A stretch of DNA of 32,837 bases, from assembly GCA_963575745.1 (NCBI GenBank), contig CAUYUJ010015844.1, positions 17,501 through 50,337 of the forward strand, in the 5' to 3' direction. A model generated the notes under the pieces. That model saw only the letters and a program-made list of their open reading frames with translations, was not told where the DNA came from and searched no databases. Each line of letters starts with the position of its first letter. Within the stretch, counting starts at the first letter, position 1. The position numbers and the translations under genes were made by a program. This DNA comes from Prorocentrum cordatum (Eukaryota; Sar; Dinophyceae; Prorocentrales; Prorocentraceae). Below are positions 19,181 through 27,889 of this stretch, one piece after another.

Positions 19181-19254
19181 GGGAGGGTCCCGCGCCGATC
19201 CCAGAAATCCTCGCGAAAGTGTATGTTTCTGACGTGCTTCTCTCCATTCCTCAT
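19181..19254. other. Short spacer with tandem CATTCCTC
   Basis: CATTCCTCATC is repeated at 19244-19270 and leads into the CCT tract. Confidence 0.4.
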
Positions 19255-19332
19255 CCATTCCTCATCCATTCCTCCTCCTCCTCCTCCTCCGCCTCCTCCT
19301 CCTCCTCCTCCTCCTCCTCCTCCTCCTCCTCT
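19255..19332. repeat. (CCT)n trinucleotide tract
   Basis: Near-pure CCT triplets with one GCC interruption, pyrimidines on plus. Confidence 0.95.
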
Positions 19333-19578
19333 TCTCGGCGGCCGCCCTCGCGGGCATGGAACCCGCGCGGCCGATCCCGCAGCCCAGCCTTGGTGCTGCG
19401 AGCCACGCCCAGAGCCCAAAGCTGTGCGGTGCCGGTGGAGGGCACCCGCTCCAACGGACCCACCACAAAGGATGACGGCTTCCGTTGGGCGGCCCGGAAG
19501 CTCCTGCCCAGTAGCCCCATGTAGGCAGCCGCGTGTCGCTGGGCTTGGGAACCGGACGATCTCTGCGAGGCGGGGATT
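19333..19578. other. Spacer, no gene recognised
   Basis: GC-rich sequence with no repeat relation found in the window and no recognisable protein. Confidence 0.35.
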
Positions 19579-19665
19579 CATCCATGACCACCGCCTGGGG
19601 GATCGAGCTTCGGGGGCCTCACCAGGCCCCCCAAAGCTCGGTCCCCCAGGCGGTGGATATGGATG
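19579..19665. mobile_element. Fold-back element family G, copy 2: 87-nt near-perfect hairpin
   Basis: Left arm CATCCATGACCACCGCCTGG then GGGATCGAGCTTCGGGGGCCT. Right arm AGGCCCCCCAAAGCTCGG then TCCCCCAGGCGGTGG and ATATGGATG. The loop is only about 4 nt, with two central mismatches and one 2-nt internal mismatch. Weaker pairing continues outwards to about 19540 and 19710. The RNA of either strand would form a very stable hairpin of microRNA-precursor size. Confidence 0.85.
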
Positions 19666-19710
19666 CTCAAGTTTCCGCACGGAATCTGGGTCAGATGCTT
19701 CCCCCTCTGG

Positions 19711-20159
19711 GGAAAGGTCTGGGATGGCAAAGTTCGGAGGAGGGCCAGATGAGACAACGGTGGCACTTCCGCCCGCCAAAAAACCGCTCGAAATCCGCCG
19801 TCACCAGACCCCCCATGGGGTTCATCATTGCCCGTTGTTCGAGGCGGATCCAACCGTGGCGACGAGAACCGTCCAGGAGGCCCAAGAAGGACGAAAAATG
19901 CTCGGGAGGGCCGCCGCAGTCTCGACTGGCATTCCACAGAAGCAGTGGCCGTGGCCTGGGCTGGACCTCCTTGGGAAAAGGCTCCCCCCGCCCTTAGGGC
20001 TTCTGGCATGTTGGGAGTGCCCGTGCGAACAGGCCTGGGGCCCACGGGCTCGGTGCACGTTCGCGCCTCCTCCGCCTCCTCCTCCTCACCCGCCCGCCAC
20101 TTGTGCACATGGGGGCAGGGGAGCGCCCTCACACTCGGCCTCCTCGTCGTCATCCTTAC
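19711..20159. other. Spacer, no gene recognised
   Basis: Mixed GC-rich sequence. Open frames on both strands have no recognisable domain. Confidence 0.35.
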
Positions 20160-20237
20160 GTTGCTGCTCATTCCCTCTTCCTCCTCTTACTCCTCCTCCT
20201 CCTCTTCCTCCTCCTCCTCCTCCTCCTCCTCTTCCTC
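20160..20237. repeat. (CCT)n tract truncated by the assembly gap
   Basis: CTCCTC triplets run directly into the N block, so the assembly broke inside a microsatellite. Confidence 0.9.
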
Positions 20238-20337
20238 NNNNNNNNNNNNNNNNNNNNNNNNNNNNNNNNNNNNNNNNNNNNNNNNNNNNNNNNNNNNNNN
20301 NNNNNNNNNNNNNNNNNNNNNNNNNNNNNNNNNNNNN
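20238..20337. other. Assembly gap of 100 N
   Basis: Exactly 100 N, a conventional placeholder size. CCT triplets lie on the left and ATC triplets on the right. True length and content are unknown. Confidence 0.99.
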
Positions 20338-20490
20338 TCATCGTCATCATCATCATCATCAGCATCAGCATCAGCATCAGCATCATCATCATCATCAGCA
20401 TCATCATCATCGTCATCATCATCATCATCAGCAACAGCAGCATCATCAGCAGCATCGTCATCATCGTCATCCTCATCCTCATCATCATCC

Positions 20491-20569
<79 letters not shown>

Positions 20570-20893
20570 TATCAACAACATCATCATCATCATCATCCTC
20601 ATCATCAAATTCATCATCATCGTCATCATCAACATCCTCAACATCATCAGCATCATCATCAGCAGCAGCAGCATCATCGTCAGCAGCATCATACTCCGCA
20701 GCATCAGCATCATAAGTCTAATCATCATCATCGTCATCATCGTCATCAGCATCAACCTCAGCATCATCAGCAGCATCGTCAGCATCATCATCAGCAGCAT
20801 CGTCATGAACATCATCAGCATCAGCATCATCATCGTCATCATCATCACAACCATTACCACCATCAGCATCGTCATCATCATCAACACCACCAC

Positions 20894-20924
<31 letters not shown>

Positions 20925-21865
20925 TTCATCATCATCATCATCATCATCATAAACATCAGCATCATCAACAGCATCGTCGTCATCATCAGCATCAGCATCC
21001 TCATCATCATCAGCATCAGCATCATCATTAACATCATCAAATATGATCAACAACATCACCATCATCGTCATCATCAGCATCATCATCGTCAACATCAGTA
21101 TCATCATCAGCAACATCAGCATCAGCAGCATCATCATCGTTATCATCTTCAGTAGCAGCAATATCATCATCATCATCAGCACCATCATCATCAACACCAT
21201 CAGCAGCAGCATCGTCATCGTCATCATCAGCATCATCATCATCAACACCATCAGCAGCAGCATCGTCATCGTCATCATCAGCATCATCATCATCTTCGTC
21301 ATCATCATCATCATCATCGGCTTCATCATCATCATCAGCGTCATCAGCTTCAGTAGCATCAGCATCATCAGCATCATCACCACCATCACCACCACCACCA
21401 TCATCATGATCATCATCATCGTCATCATCGGCACCATCATCATCATCATCGTCATGATCTTCAATAGCATCATCATCATAATCATCAGCATCGTCATCGT
21501 CATCATCGTCATCATCAGCAGCATCATCATCAGCATCGTCATTATCAGCAGCATCAGCATGAGCATCATCATCATCATCATCGTCATCATCCTAATCATC
21601 ACTACCATCACCATCATCATCACCACCATCACTATCACCATCACACCATCATCATTACCATCACCATCACAATAATAATCATCGTCACCATCATCACCAC
21701 CACCACCACTACTACCACCATCACAATGCTCATCTTCATCCTCCTCATCATCATTCTCATCCTCACCCTCGTCATCATCATCATCATCATGATCATCATC
21801 ATCATCAGCAGCAGCAGCATCATCAGCATCATCATCACCATCATCATCACCTTCACCATGACCAA

Positions 21866-21936
<71 letters not shown>

Positions 21937-22190
21937 CCGTCATCAGATTCATCATCATCAGCAACATCATCATCACCCGCATCATCCGCCTCATCCGCCT
22001 CCTCATCATCCTCAACCGTCCCTCCCTCACTCCTTCTCGGAATTTCTCATCCTCCGCATCCCCAGCCTCGTCCTCACTTCCCGCGCAACCACAATCATCA
22101 TCCTCATCCTCCTCACCAACCTCATCATCCTCATCATCCTGCGCATCCTCACCCTCATCCTCATCCTCATCATCAACATTATCATCAGAC
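20338..22190. repeat. 1.85-kb (ATC)n-type trinucleotide tract
   Basis: ATC/CAT triplets with frequent AGC, GTC, ACC and CTC interruptions. Pure runs occur at 20495-20565 and 21865-21940. It contains a local direct duplication near 21185-21295 (ATCATCAACACCATCAGCAG repeated about 60 bp apart). The right edge grades into CCTCATCCTC and abuts the PRP38-like exon. Poly-His, poly-Ile, poly-Ser and poly-Met frames are artefacts. Confidence 0.95.
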
Positions 22191-22229
22191 TTCCCATGCC
22201 CTCTCCTCCCCTCCTCCTGCGCGCAGCCC

Positions 22230-22316
22230 CGCCCGCGCCTCCAGCTGATCCCACAGCTGCTCCGGCTTCACCACGAAGCGCGCGTACAGCAGGCCAGCGC
22301 ACCGGGATACGGGCGA
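22230..22316 (-). CDS. PRP38-family splicing factor, downstream exon (partial)
   Basis: On minus, a poly-C tract ending CCCACCCGCAG (acceptor at 22317-22318) opens a frame SPVSRCAGLLYARFVVKPEQ then LWDQLEA. This matches the PRP38 domain segment DSPYIRALGFxYLRY...LWDWxE: the Ser-Pro, the Arg-x-x-Gly-x-x-Tyr-x-Arg helix and the Leu-Trp-Asp are kept. PRP38 proteins act in spliceosome activation. The exon continues in phase 0 from the exon at 23139-23246. The 3' boundary is uncertain: the frame remains open to a stop at 22185, but similarity ends after LEA. The following PRP38 exon is not found in the window. It may lie below 20.2 kb, in the gap, or be lost. Confidence 0.7.
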
Positions 22317-23138
22317 CTGCGGGTGGGGGGGGGGTTCAAACAGGAGGGCGCAGGAGTAGAACTTGGCGGCGCGCACAAAGGGGTGGGGCGAGGGGCGACT
22401 GGTACGCAAGCGGGGTGCACCTCAAAAGGCATCGAAGACCTCTGGGAAGCCTGGAGGGCGTCTGAGAAAAAGTGTGCCTTCTTCTGCGGCCACCCCACTC
22501 GTCCCACCAAGTTCTGCGCATATGCGGGTTCGCGTTGCCAGCTACATACTGAAAACGTTTGGTGTGGCTTCCTTGCTTCTGTTATGAGTGCCCGCCCTTA
22601 GTGTATGCTGATGATGCACGTTCCTGGTGCCTGATACAGACGTACATTAGCGCTGCATGGCGCTGATGTTCGCGATTTATACAGCCTGGTGTCGATGTGT
22701 TCGTAGGCTTATGGTTTGCGAACTGGCATGTGCTACTGTGTACGCGAATGCGGCCGCCCGCACGCCCGCCCGCCCGCCCGCCGACCCCAGTTTACGACCA
22801 TCACAGGTACATGCATTCCTACTCCTACTGTCACTGCTGCTACGAGTGCTGCAACTACTCCAACTGCTGCTACAAATGTACATATGATCCAAAGACTAAC
22901 TGAGACTGCTCCTCCTCCTGCGACTCCTCCTCCTCCTCCTCCTCCTCCTCCTCCTCCTCCTCCTCCTCCTCCTCATACTGCCACTCCTGCTGCTACTGCT
23001 ACTCGCACTTGGCCTGATACTTCACCTGAAACTCCCACTCTCGATTCCACTCCCCGCCGCCCATTCCCCAGCCCAATATTCCCGCTCCTCCTTCCAGCCC
23101 AGGACGCATAGCACGAGGCCCCTCCCCGGAGAACGCGC
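22317..23138 (-). other. GC-AG intron of the PRP38-like gene
   Basis: 822 nt. On minus the donor reads GAGGAC|GCGCGT and the acceptor CCCACCCGCAG|TCG, preceded by a long C-tract. Using GC keeps phase 0 and joins Asp to Ser-Pro, exactly as in the PRP38 motif HTDSP. The nearby GT four bases downstream would shift the frame. The intron carries a CCT tract (22917-22975) and a run of CGCCCGCC near 22765. GC donors are rare in most eukaryotes but common in dinoflagellates. Confidence 0.65.
22917..22975. repeat. (CCT)n tract inside the PRP38-like intron
   Basis: Near-pure CCT triplets on plus (AGG in the transcribed sense). Confidence 0.95.
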
Positions 23139-23246
23139 GTCCTCGGCGTGGTCCAGGAGGGTTTGCATCTCCTCGCCGAGATGGTCCAGGGTAAAGAGGC
23201 GGTACACGCAGCAGAAGAACACGGACGGAGACGTCGTGCTGCCGGC
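23139..23246 (-). CDS. PRP38-family splicing factor, upstream exon
   Basis: 36 codons on minus, from CTGTCAG|GCC to GAC|GCGCGT. The segment AGSTTSPSVFFCCVYRLFTL aligns without gaps to the PRP38B segment ending STAFCLLYKLFTL, and the next residues DHLGEEMQTLLDHAED fit the following helix (K-Q-x-x-x-L-L-x-H-T-D) with one extra residue. PRP38B-like proteins are spliceosomal components of about 200 core residues. Only the middle is visible here. I could not find the conserved N-terminal part (Pro-Trp-Glu region) upstream. A minus frame at 23322-23478 after CCTGCAG is another possible exon but does not resemble it. It may be a live multi-exon gene or a relic. Confidence 0.7.
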
Positions 23247-23607
23247 CTGACAGCGCGGGGGGAGCCACAGAGATGGACAGGCATTGTGAGGTAGAGAACC
23301 GAACAAAGAAAGGCGAGCCTACAGCTCACCGCAATGCGCTTCGGGGGAACGAATTGTGTTGGAAGAATGGTAATTCAGGTCCAGGTCGTGAACAGACGGT
23401 GAAAGCCGGGAGTTGCCACAGCCACCGCCTGGAGGGAAGCTGTTGGGGATCACATGTTCGGAACGCGCGAGGAAGATCCTGCAGGGAGGCGGAAAACCAC
23501 CTTCACGATGAGCACCCCGACGAGCGGAGCCATTTTTTATCCTAGCAGACACACCCAGGGAAGGGATCGAACAGGGCAGCGCTGTTCAATAAAAGCCTAG
23601 GGCCATA
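23247..23607. other. Upstream flank of the PRP38-like exons
   Basis: On minus this would be intron or 5' region. The acceptor tract CCCCCCGCGCTGTCAG is clear. A second acceptor-like CCGCCTCCCTGCAG lies at about 23480-23493, followed by an open frame IFLARSEHVIPNSFPPGGGC that I cannot assign. Confidence 0.35.
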
Positions 23608-23780
23608 CAGTCAACCCGTACAGCAAGGATGCGCGATAAGGATGCAAGGGCCTTGTGCACCCAGTTCGGAGCTTCCCGACCGGGGCGCGGCCAACGAAAG
23701 CGGCCAAGGATGGACCGAGGAGGCAACGATGCAAGGGTACCGTTGGGAGGGTTGCCCATCCTTACTGTGCGGGTTGACTG
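23608..23780. mobile_element. MITE family F (TA-flanked)
   Basis: Start CAGTCAACCCGTACAGCAAG, end CTTACTGTGCGGGTTGACTG. The terminal inverted repeat is about 26 bp with two mismatches, and TA lies on both sides (23606-23607, 23781-23782). 173 bp and non-coding. The CAGT terminus and TA target resemble family A and Tc1/mariner derivatives. Confidence 0.9.
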
Positions 23781-23918
23781 TACAGCAAACGCAGATGCCG
23801 GGGTCGGAGTGGTTCTTGCTCCCCCCTTCGACGAAGCCCCCTGGCAGGCAGGGCCCACCACGCCTCGGCGAGCCGGCGCCTCCACACAGGGGGAGCACGG
23901 CGGGGGCTCCCGGCGATG

Positions 23919-24240
23919 CCGAGGCCTCCCGGCGGGGGCCCGAGCGGATGGGCATAAGAGGAACGCGCCGCATCGCCGATGCATCGGCGAGGCATCGGCG
24001 ATACATCCGCACGCCCAGGCCCACGCCCCCGCCCCCGCCCCCGTCCACACCGACGCCCACACACCGACGCCCCCGCCCACGCCCACGCCCACGCCGATGC
24101 ATCGTCGTCGACGTCGCCGATGCATCGGCGCCGTCGGCTTGGAGAAAAGGGGGTTCCGCATCGAGCCGCATCGCCGATGCATCGGCGATGCGGCGCGATC
24201 CTCCGATCCCATCTGCTCGGACCTCATCTTGGAGGCCTGG
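23919..24240. mobile_element. Long-TIR fold-back element family B, copy 1
   Basis: Left arm GAGGCCTCCC, CCCGAGCGGATGGG, CGCGCCGCATCGCCGATGCA. Right arm TGCATCGGCGATGCGGCGCG, ATCCTCCGATCCCATCTGCT, CGGACCTCATCTTGGAGGCC. The inverted repeats are about 60 bp. The centre holds GGAGAAAAGGGGGTTCCGCA, as in the other copies. This copy is longer because of a CGCCCA-type microsatellite at 24004-24096. No coding capacity. Confidence 0.85.
24004..24096. repeat. CGCCCA-type microsatellite inside element B copy 1
   Basis: Degenerate CACGCC/CCGCCC hexamers that are absent from copies 2 and 3, so they expanded after insertion or divergence. Confidence 0.75.
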
Positions 24241-25112
24241 GTACGAGGAGCCGATGGTCTCGGAATCCGTGATTTATCCTTTACCATAGCGTCTGTGGTT
24301 CTAGGCCGAGCACGAGCAGGCGGCTGGCACATGGGCTACGGCGACTGACCCAGGCCCGTGGCGTCATGGCGTCTTCGTGGCGCGCCCTCCCCCGCCCCCC
24401 CTTTCGAACAAAGGCAAGATCGGGACAAAATCGGATCGGATAACTCAGGAATCTCTGAGAGCGGCGGGCACGGAGGATGTGTCGGGCGCCGCGGCCATTC
24501 CGGAACGCTCTGGAGCGACGTATGCCGATCCCAGAGCTGCCTGACCCCTCCCTGGGGGACCAGTTTCGTCCCGGATCGTCTTTCGACGGCCAAGGGGACC
24601 CAAACGAGCATCCCTGGCCCGCATCACGGAGGGTATCGCGACCCCCATCTCCGACTCCGTTGGGTTTTCGACTGGGCGAAAAGAAATGAGCCCAACTCGG
24701 GGATACGGCGTCAACCCTCAACAGGGGTGATTCGGATAGCCCGCTTGGGGGGTACCCCCGAGCTTCCCCTCCTTTCTGAGCGGCCAATCGTGTGCGGGGT
24801 GAGCAAGGGGATTGAAGGCAAGAAATCGTCTGCGATCGAGCATGTGGAGAACCAAAAAAGAAACGTCTGCCCTCACGATCGTGTCGTCACGAGGGGGTCT
24901 GGGAGCAGCCAGTACGCCCCACGGACCACCGCCGCCAGGCGGGTCGGACGAAAGACATGGGAGGCTATCGAACCAGCTCACGAAACTGATTTTCGGGGCG
25001 CCTTCCAGCGCAAGGAGGTGCCAATGCATCGAGGAAAGCGCACGGCGGCGGTGCCGAAACCGACTGCGCGCCGCAGTTTTCGAATCCCCCCCTTTCCAAG
25101 TCCCCCCCTTTG
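24241..25112. other. Spacer; possible diverged inverted-repeat element at 24403-24586
   Basis: No gene recognised. Left TTCGAACAAAGGCAAGATC then GGGACAAAATCGG, and right (minus) TCGAAAGACGATCCGGGACG then AAACTGG, form a weak inverted pair of about 30 bp. The half-palindrome GGAACGCTCTGGAGCG lies between them near 24500. Confidence 0.4.
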
Positions 25113-25313
25113 CCTGGAGGCCTCCCAAAGGAGGGTCCGAGCAGCTGGGGTCGGAGGATCGCGCCGCATCGTCGATGCATCGGCGATGCATCAGCGATGA
25201 GTCGGCGACGTCGGCGTGGAGAAAATCGGGCTCCACATCGAACCGCATCGACGGTGCCTCGGCGATGCGGCGCGATCCTCCGACCTCATCTGCGGTCAAG
25301 AACCTCTGCCTGG
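25113..25313. mobile_element. Long-TIR fold-back element family B, copy 2
   Basis: The best inner inverted repeat of the family: GTCGGAGGATCGCGCCGCAT (25151-25170, pairing on to 25172) is exactly complementary to 25263-25284. Pairing continues outward through GTCCGAGCAG/CTGCGG and CCTGGAGGCC/GCCTGG. The core GGAGAAAATCGGGCTCCACA is shared with copy 3. GATGCATCGGCGATGCATC palindromes lie inside. Confidence 0.9.
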
Positions 25314-25660
25314 CGTGCCGCGGCGACGGCCCCGGCGACACGCCGCGCCTTGCGAGCGGAGAGCGTGCCGTTCAGCTCCGCGGTGCTTTACCACCCTCGA
25401 ACGTATCCCTATCCTTAGGATTGACACGCCAAAAGGCGATGACAATCTTAGGGATTCGCCCTCAAAAAATAAGGGAATCCCTAAGATTGGCATCGTGATG
25501 AGGAGGTGCCCAGCATAGGGATAGGGATATGTTCCAGGCTGGTAAGTGCTGGAGGCTGAGAAAAGCTCGGGACGTTGACGCTCGGGGCCTGGGAAGTGGC
25601 TTCGCGTGCCGCGCCGAGGCGCGGTGGGCCAGAACCCGCGGCACGACACGCTGAGCCAAC
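25314..25660. repeat. Dispersed repeat K, copy split by MITE C
   Basis: Left part 25314-25388 and right part 25543-25660 together align to 18828-19008. The 152-bp MITE C and one TA lie between them. Confidence 0.75.
25391..25542. mobile_element. MITE family C, copy 1 (nested in repeat K)
   Basis: Start CCACCCTCGAACGTATCC then CTATCC, end GGATAGGGATATGTTCCAGG then CTGG. The inverted repeat is about 24 bp, with TA on both sides (25389-25390, 25543-25544). Interior ATTGACACGCCAAAAGGCG, GATGACAATCTTAGGGATTC and GGGAATCCCTAAGATTGGCA pairs further. Non-coding. Confidence 0.9.
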
Positions 25661-26267
25661 GCCCCCGCCTGCCTCGGGGAGCCCCTTGGAAGAAACCGAA
25701 GCCGCCCAGCCGGAGCCAAGACCAGACCGCTGCGCTCGAGCATGCCCGGGTCAGCCCAGGGGCGGGCGACGGCATCGGGCGGGGCGGGTGGCCCTGGGCC
25801 GTCTGCTGCTGCAGCTCCGCCCGGCGGCAGCGGGAGGGGAGGGTGCGACAGGGTTTGGGCCCTCGGGCGAAGAGCGCCCTCACGGCTTCACCCGCACTCT
25901 CTCCCAGCCTCCTGAGGCGGACCACTCCATCTGCGGGCTCCTGAGTTGGGTCCACGTCCGCTGCAGCTTGGAGTCTCGGGCTCCCGTCACCCCAGAAGCC
26001 CGAGGCGCACTGGACATGGACAACAGGCTGGCCCCGTGGAGGCTCCACTTTTATGCATATCCAGTGCGCCCTGGCCTTGCGGCGCCCCTTCCGAGAAAGT
26101 CCAAGACGCACTGGATGTGGATATGCATCTTGCCCGCAAGACCATTCCATCCGCTCCACTTCATGCCTCGCTCCTCCCCACGCTCCGTCGAATAGTAGCG
26201 GAGCGAAACAAGACAGAGGACCCATCAGCCCTCGGGAGGAGAGCGCCCGATCCAGCGCCTCCACTAA
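25661..26267. other. Spacer, no gene recognised; hairpin at 26053-26128
   Basis: ATGCATATCCAGTGCG (26053-) pairs with CGCACTGGATGTGGATATGC (to 26128) with a 6-nt insertion in the right arm. A 20-bp direct repeat with 2 mismatches, CCCTCGGG(C/A)G(A/G)AGAGCGCCC, occurs at 25860-25879 and 26229-26248. Long open frames on both strands carry no recognised domain. Confidence 0.45.
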
Positions 26268-26421
26268 CCAGACTCGAATATATCCCTATCCCTAACATGT
26301 GCAAGTCAAAAGCGATGACAATCTCGGGGATGTGCCTCCAGAAACGGAGGGAATCCTCAAGATCGGCACCGAGGCAAGGTGATGCCGAATATGGGGATAG
26401 GGATGTGTGTGTTCACTCTGG
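26268..26421. mobile_element. MITE family C, copy 2
   Basis: Start CCAGACTCGAATATATCC then CTATCC, end GGATAGGGATGTGTGTGTTC then ACTCTGG. The interior matches copy 1 (AAAAGCGATGACAATCTCGG, GGGAATCCTCAAGATCGGCA). The TA duplication is not clean here (CTAA on the left, CGA on the right). Confidence 0.85.
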
Positions 26422-27027
26422 CGACTCACCGCTGAAGCTTCACTCCATCCCCGCCATCCCGAAGCAGAGCTGGGGGAGCAACAGCAAAACCAGCGGCACG
26501 CCGCCGTGGGGGGGGCCGTCGGCGTGCTGCTGCTGACGAACCAAGGAGCACGTGACGCACTGACGGGAGCCCAGCGGCGCGGCGTGTCACTGATGCTCTC
26601 TCTGCAACTCCCGAGAATGAAGGGTCCCCAGGACACACAAATAAATACACACAAATAAAAAGGTTCCCCATATTTTTTTTGTATTTTAGGGGTTTTTGTC
26701 TTCCCCCCCATTTCCCCTTATTTTCCCATATGTTGCTGGGGATCGACGATTAATTGTGTCTGTGTGTTTTTTCCTCTCCTGAGAGAAGCAGTCAGTTCCA
26801 TCCGGCCCATTCCGTTCCTCGCCCCGCCCTGCAGACTCCGTCCAGGAGGAGCGGAGAGAGACGAGGCAGAGAACACTCCCGTCATCCCGCTGCTCCTCTG
26901 GCCTCGTCCTCCTGCTCGCCCAGGCAGCTGCGACCGCCCTCAGAGCACAGAGCGACGCCGACGCAACTGGCCAAATGCTAACCTCTCTTGCCGTTCAGCC
27001 TCTGGCTCCGCCTCAGCCTCCGCCTTC
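26422..27027. other. Spacer, no gene recognised; T-rich patch at 26660-26760
   Basis: Mixed sequence. An AT-rich stretch with TTTTTTTTGTATTTTAGG and AATAAATACACACAAATAAA lies near 26637-26700. Frames crossing it match no family I know. Confidence 0.35.
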
Positions 27028-27064
27028 GTCCTCCTCCTCCTCCTCCTCGTCATCGTCATCATCG

Positions 27065-27102
<38 letters not shown>

Positions 27103-27138
27103 GTCATCATCATCATCATCATCATCATCATCACCACC

Positions 27139-27183
<45 letters not shown>

Positions 27184-27253
27184 GTCATCGTCCTCATCAT
27201 CATCCTCATCCTCGTCCTCATCCTCATCCTCATCCTCATCCTCATCCGCATCC

Positions 27254-27338
<85 letters not shown>
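27028..27338. repeat. Composite CCT to ATC trinucleotide tract
   Basis: Starts with CCT triplets (27028-27048), then ATC with GTC, ACC and CTC islands. The last 85 bp (about 27255-27338) are pure ATC. Order and polarity match the CCT-gap-ATC arrangement at 20.2-20.4 kb. Confidence 0.95.
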
Positions 27339-27340
<2 letters not shown>

Positions 27341-27658
27341 CCTAGGCAGAAGAAACACTACATAGACAGGTCCGCGCGGATTCTCGGATCAGCGCTGGAG
27401 CCCTGTCCCTGGCGCTCGCAGCGCGCCAGGGGCGGCGCCAGAGGCGCCACCAGGGGGGTCCAGCGCAGATCCAAGAAACCCGCGCATAGATTCGAAAGGT
27501 CCGCTCATGGAGGTTGTCTTCCCTCGATCCAAAGTCCTCGATTATGCTGCTGCGCTGCTCCTCCATTCGGCGGCGAGCCTGGGGGAAGTGCGAGGGGCAG
27601 GCCTTCTCAAGAGCGGCGGGGCTTCTCAGAAGCCTTTGCGCCTTCTGACAAGAAAAAT
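27339..27658. other. Spacer containing a copy of repeat H (27588-27640)
   Basis: CAGGCCTTCTCAAGAGCGGC then GGGGCTTCTCAGAAGCC corresponds to 10100-10140. No gene recognised in the rest. GGCGCTCGCAGCGCGCC near 27410 is self-complementary. Confidence 0.5.
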
Positions 27659-27853
27659 GTCGGGGATCTTCTGACCCGGGTCACTGCAAACCGGGTCAGT
27701 CAGGCCTTGCAGGATCCTGCGACGTCCTGCAGGATCCTGCAGGATCCTGCACCCAAGCCTGGGTCAGTGCGCCCCTGCCCCTGGAGGATCCTGCAAGACC
27801 CAGCGCACTGACTGACCCCAATTTGCACTGACCCCCGCCTCTTTAGCCCCGAC
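27659..27853. mobile_element. Fold-back element family I with GGATCC palindromes
   Basis: Left arm GTCGGGGATC, GGGTCACTGCAAACC, GGGTCAGTCAG, TTGCAGGATCCTGC. Right arm, on minus, GTCGGGGCTA, GGGTCAGTGCAAATT, GGGGTCAGTCAG, TTGCAGGATCCTCC. The inverted repeats are about 75 bp with a 6-10 nt insertion on the right. The centre repeats TGCAGGATCC several times. No coding capacity. Confidence 0.8.
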
Positions 27854-27889
27854 GTCTGCGTCTTCGGAGACGGCCGGCCCCCTCTGCCT

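Noticed and set aside
23319-23552. Further PRP38 N-terminal exon
   Set aside because: It follows a plausible acceptor, but the translated sequence lacks the Pro-Trp-Glu and Gly-rich motifs of the family.
25860-26248. Element flanked by 20-bp direct repeats (target duplication)
   Set aside because: The two CCCTCGGG..AGAGCGCCC copies differ at two bases, and the intervening DNA shows no matching terminal inverted repeats. Local duplication is as likely.
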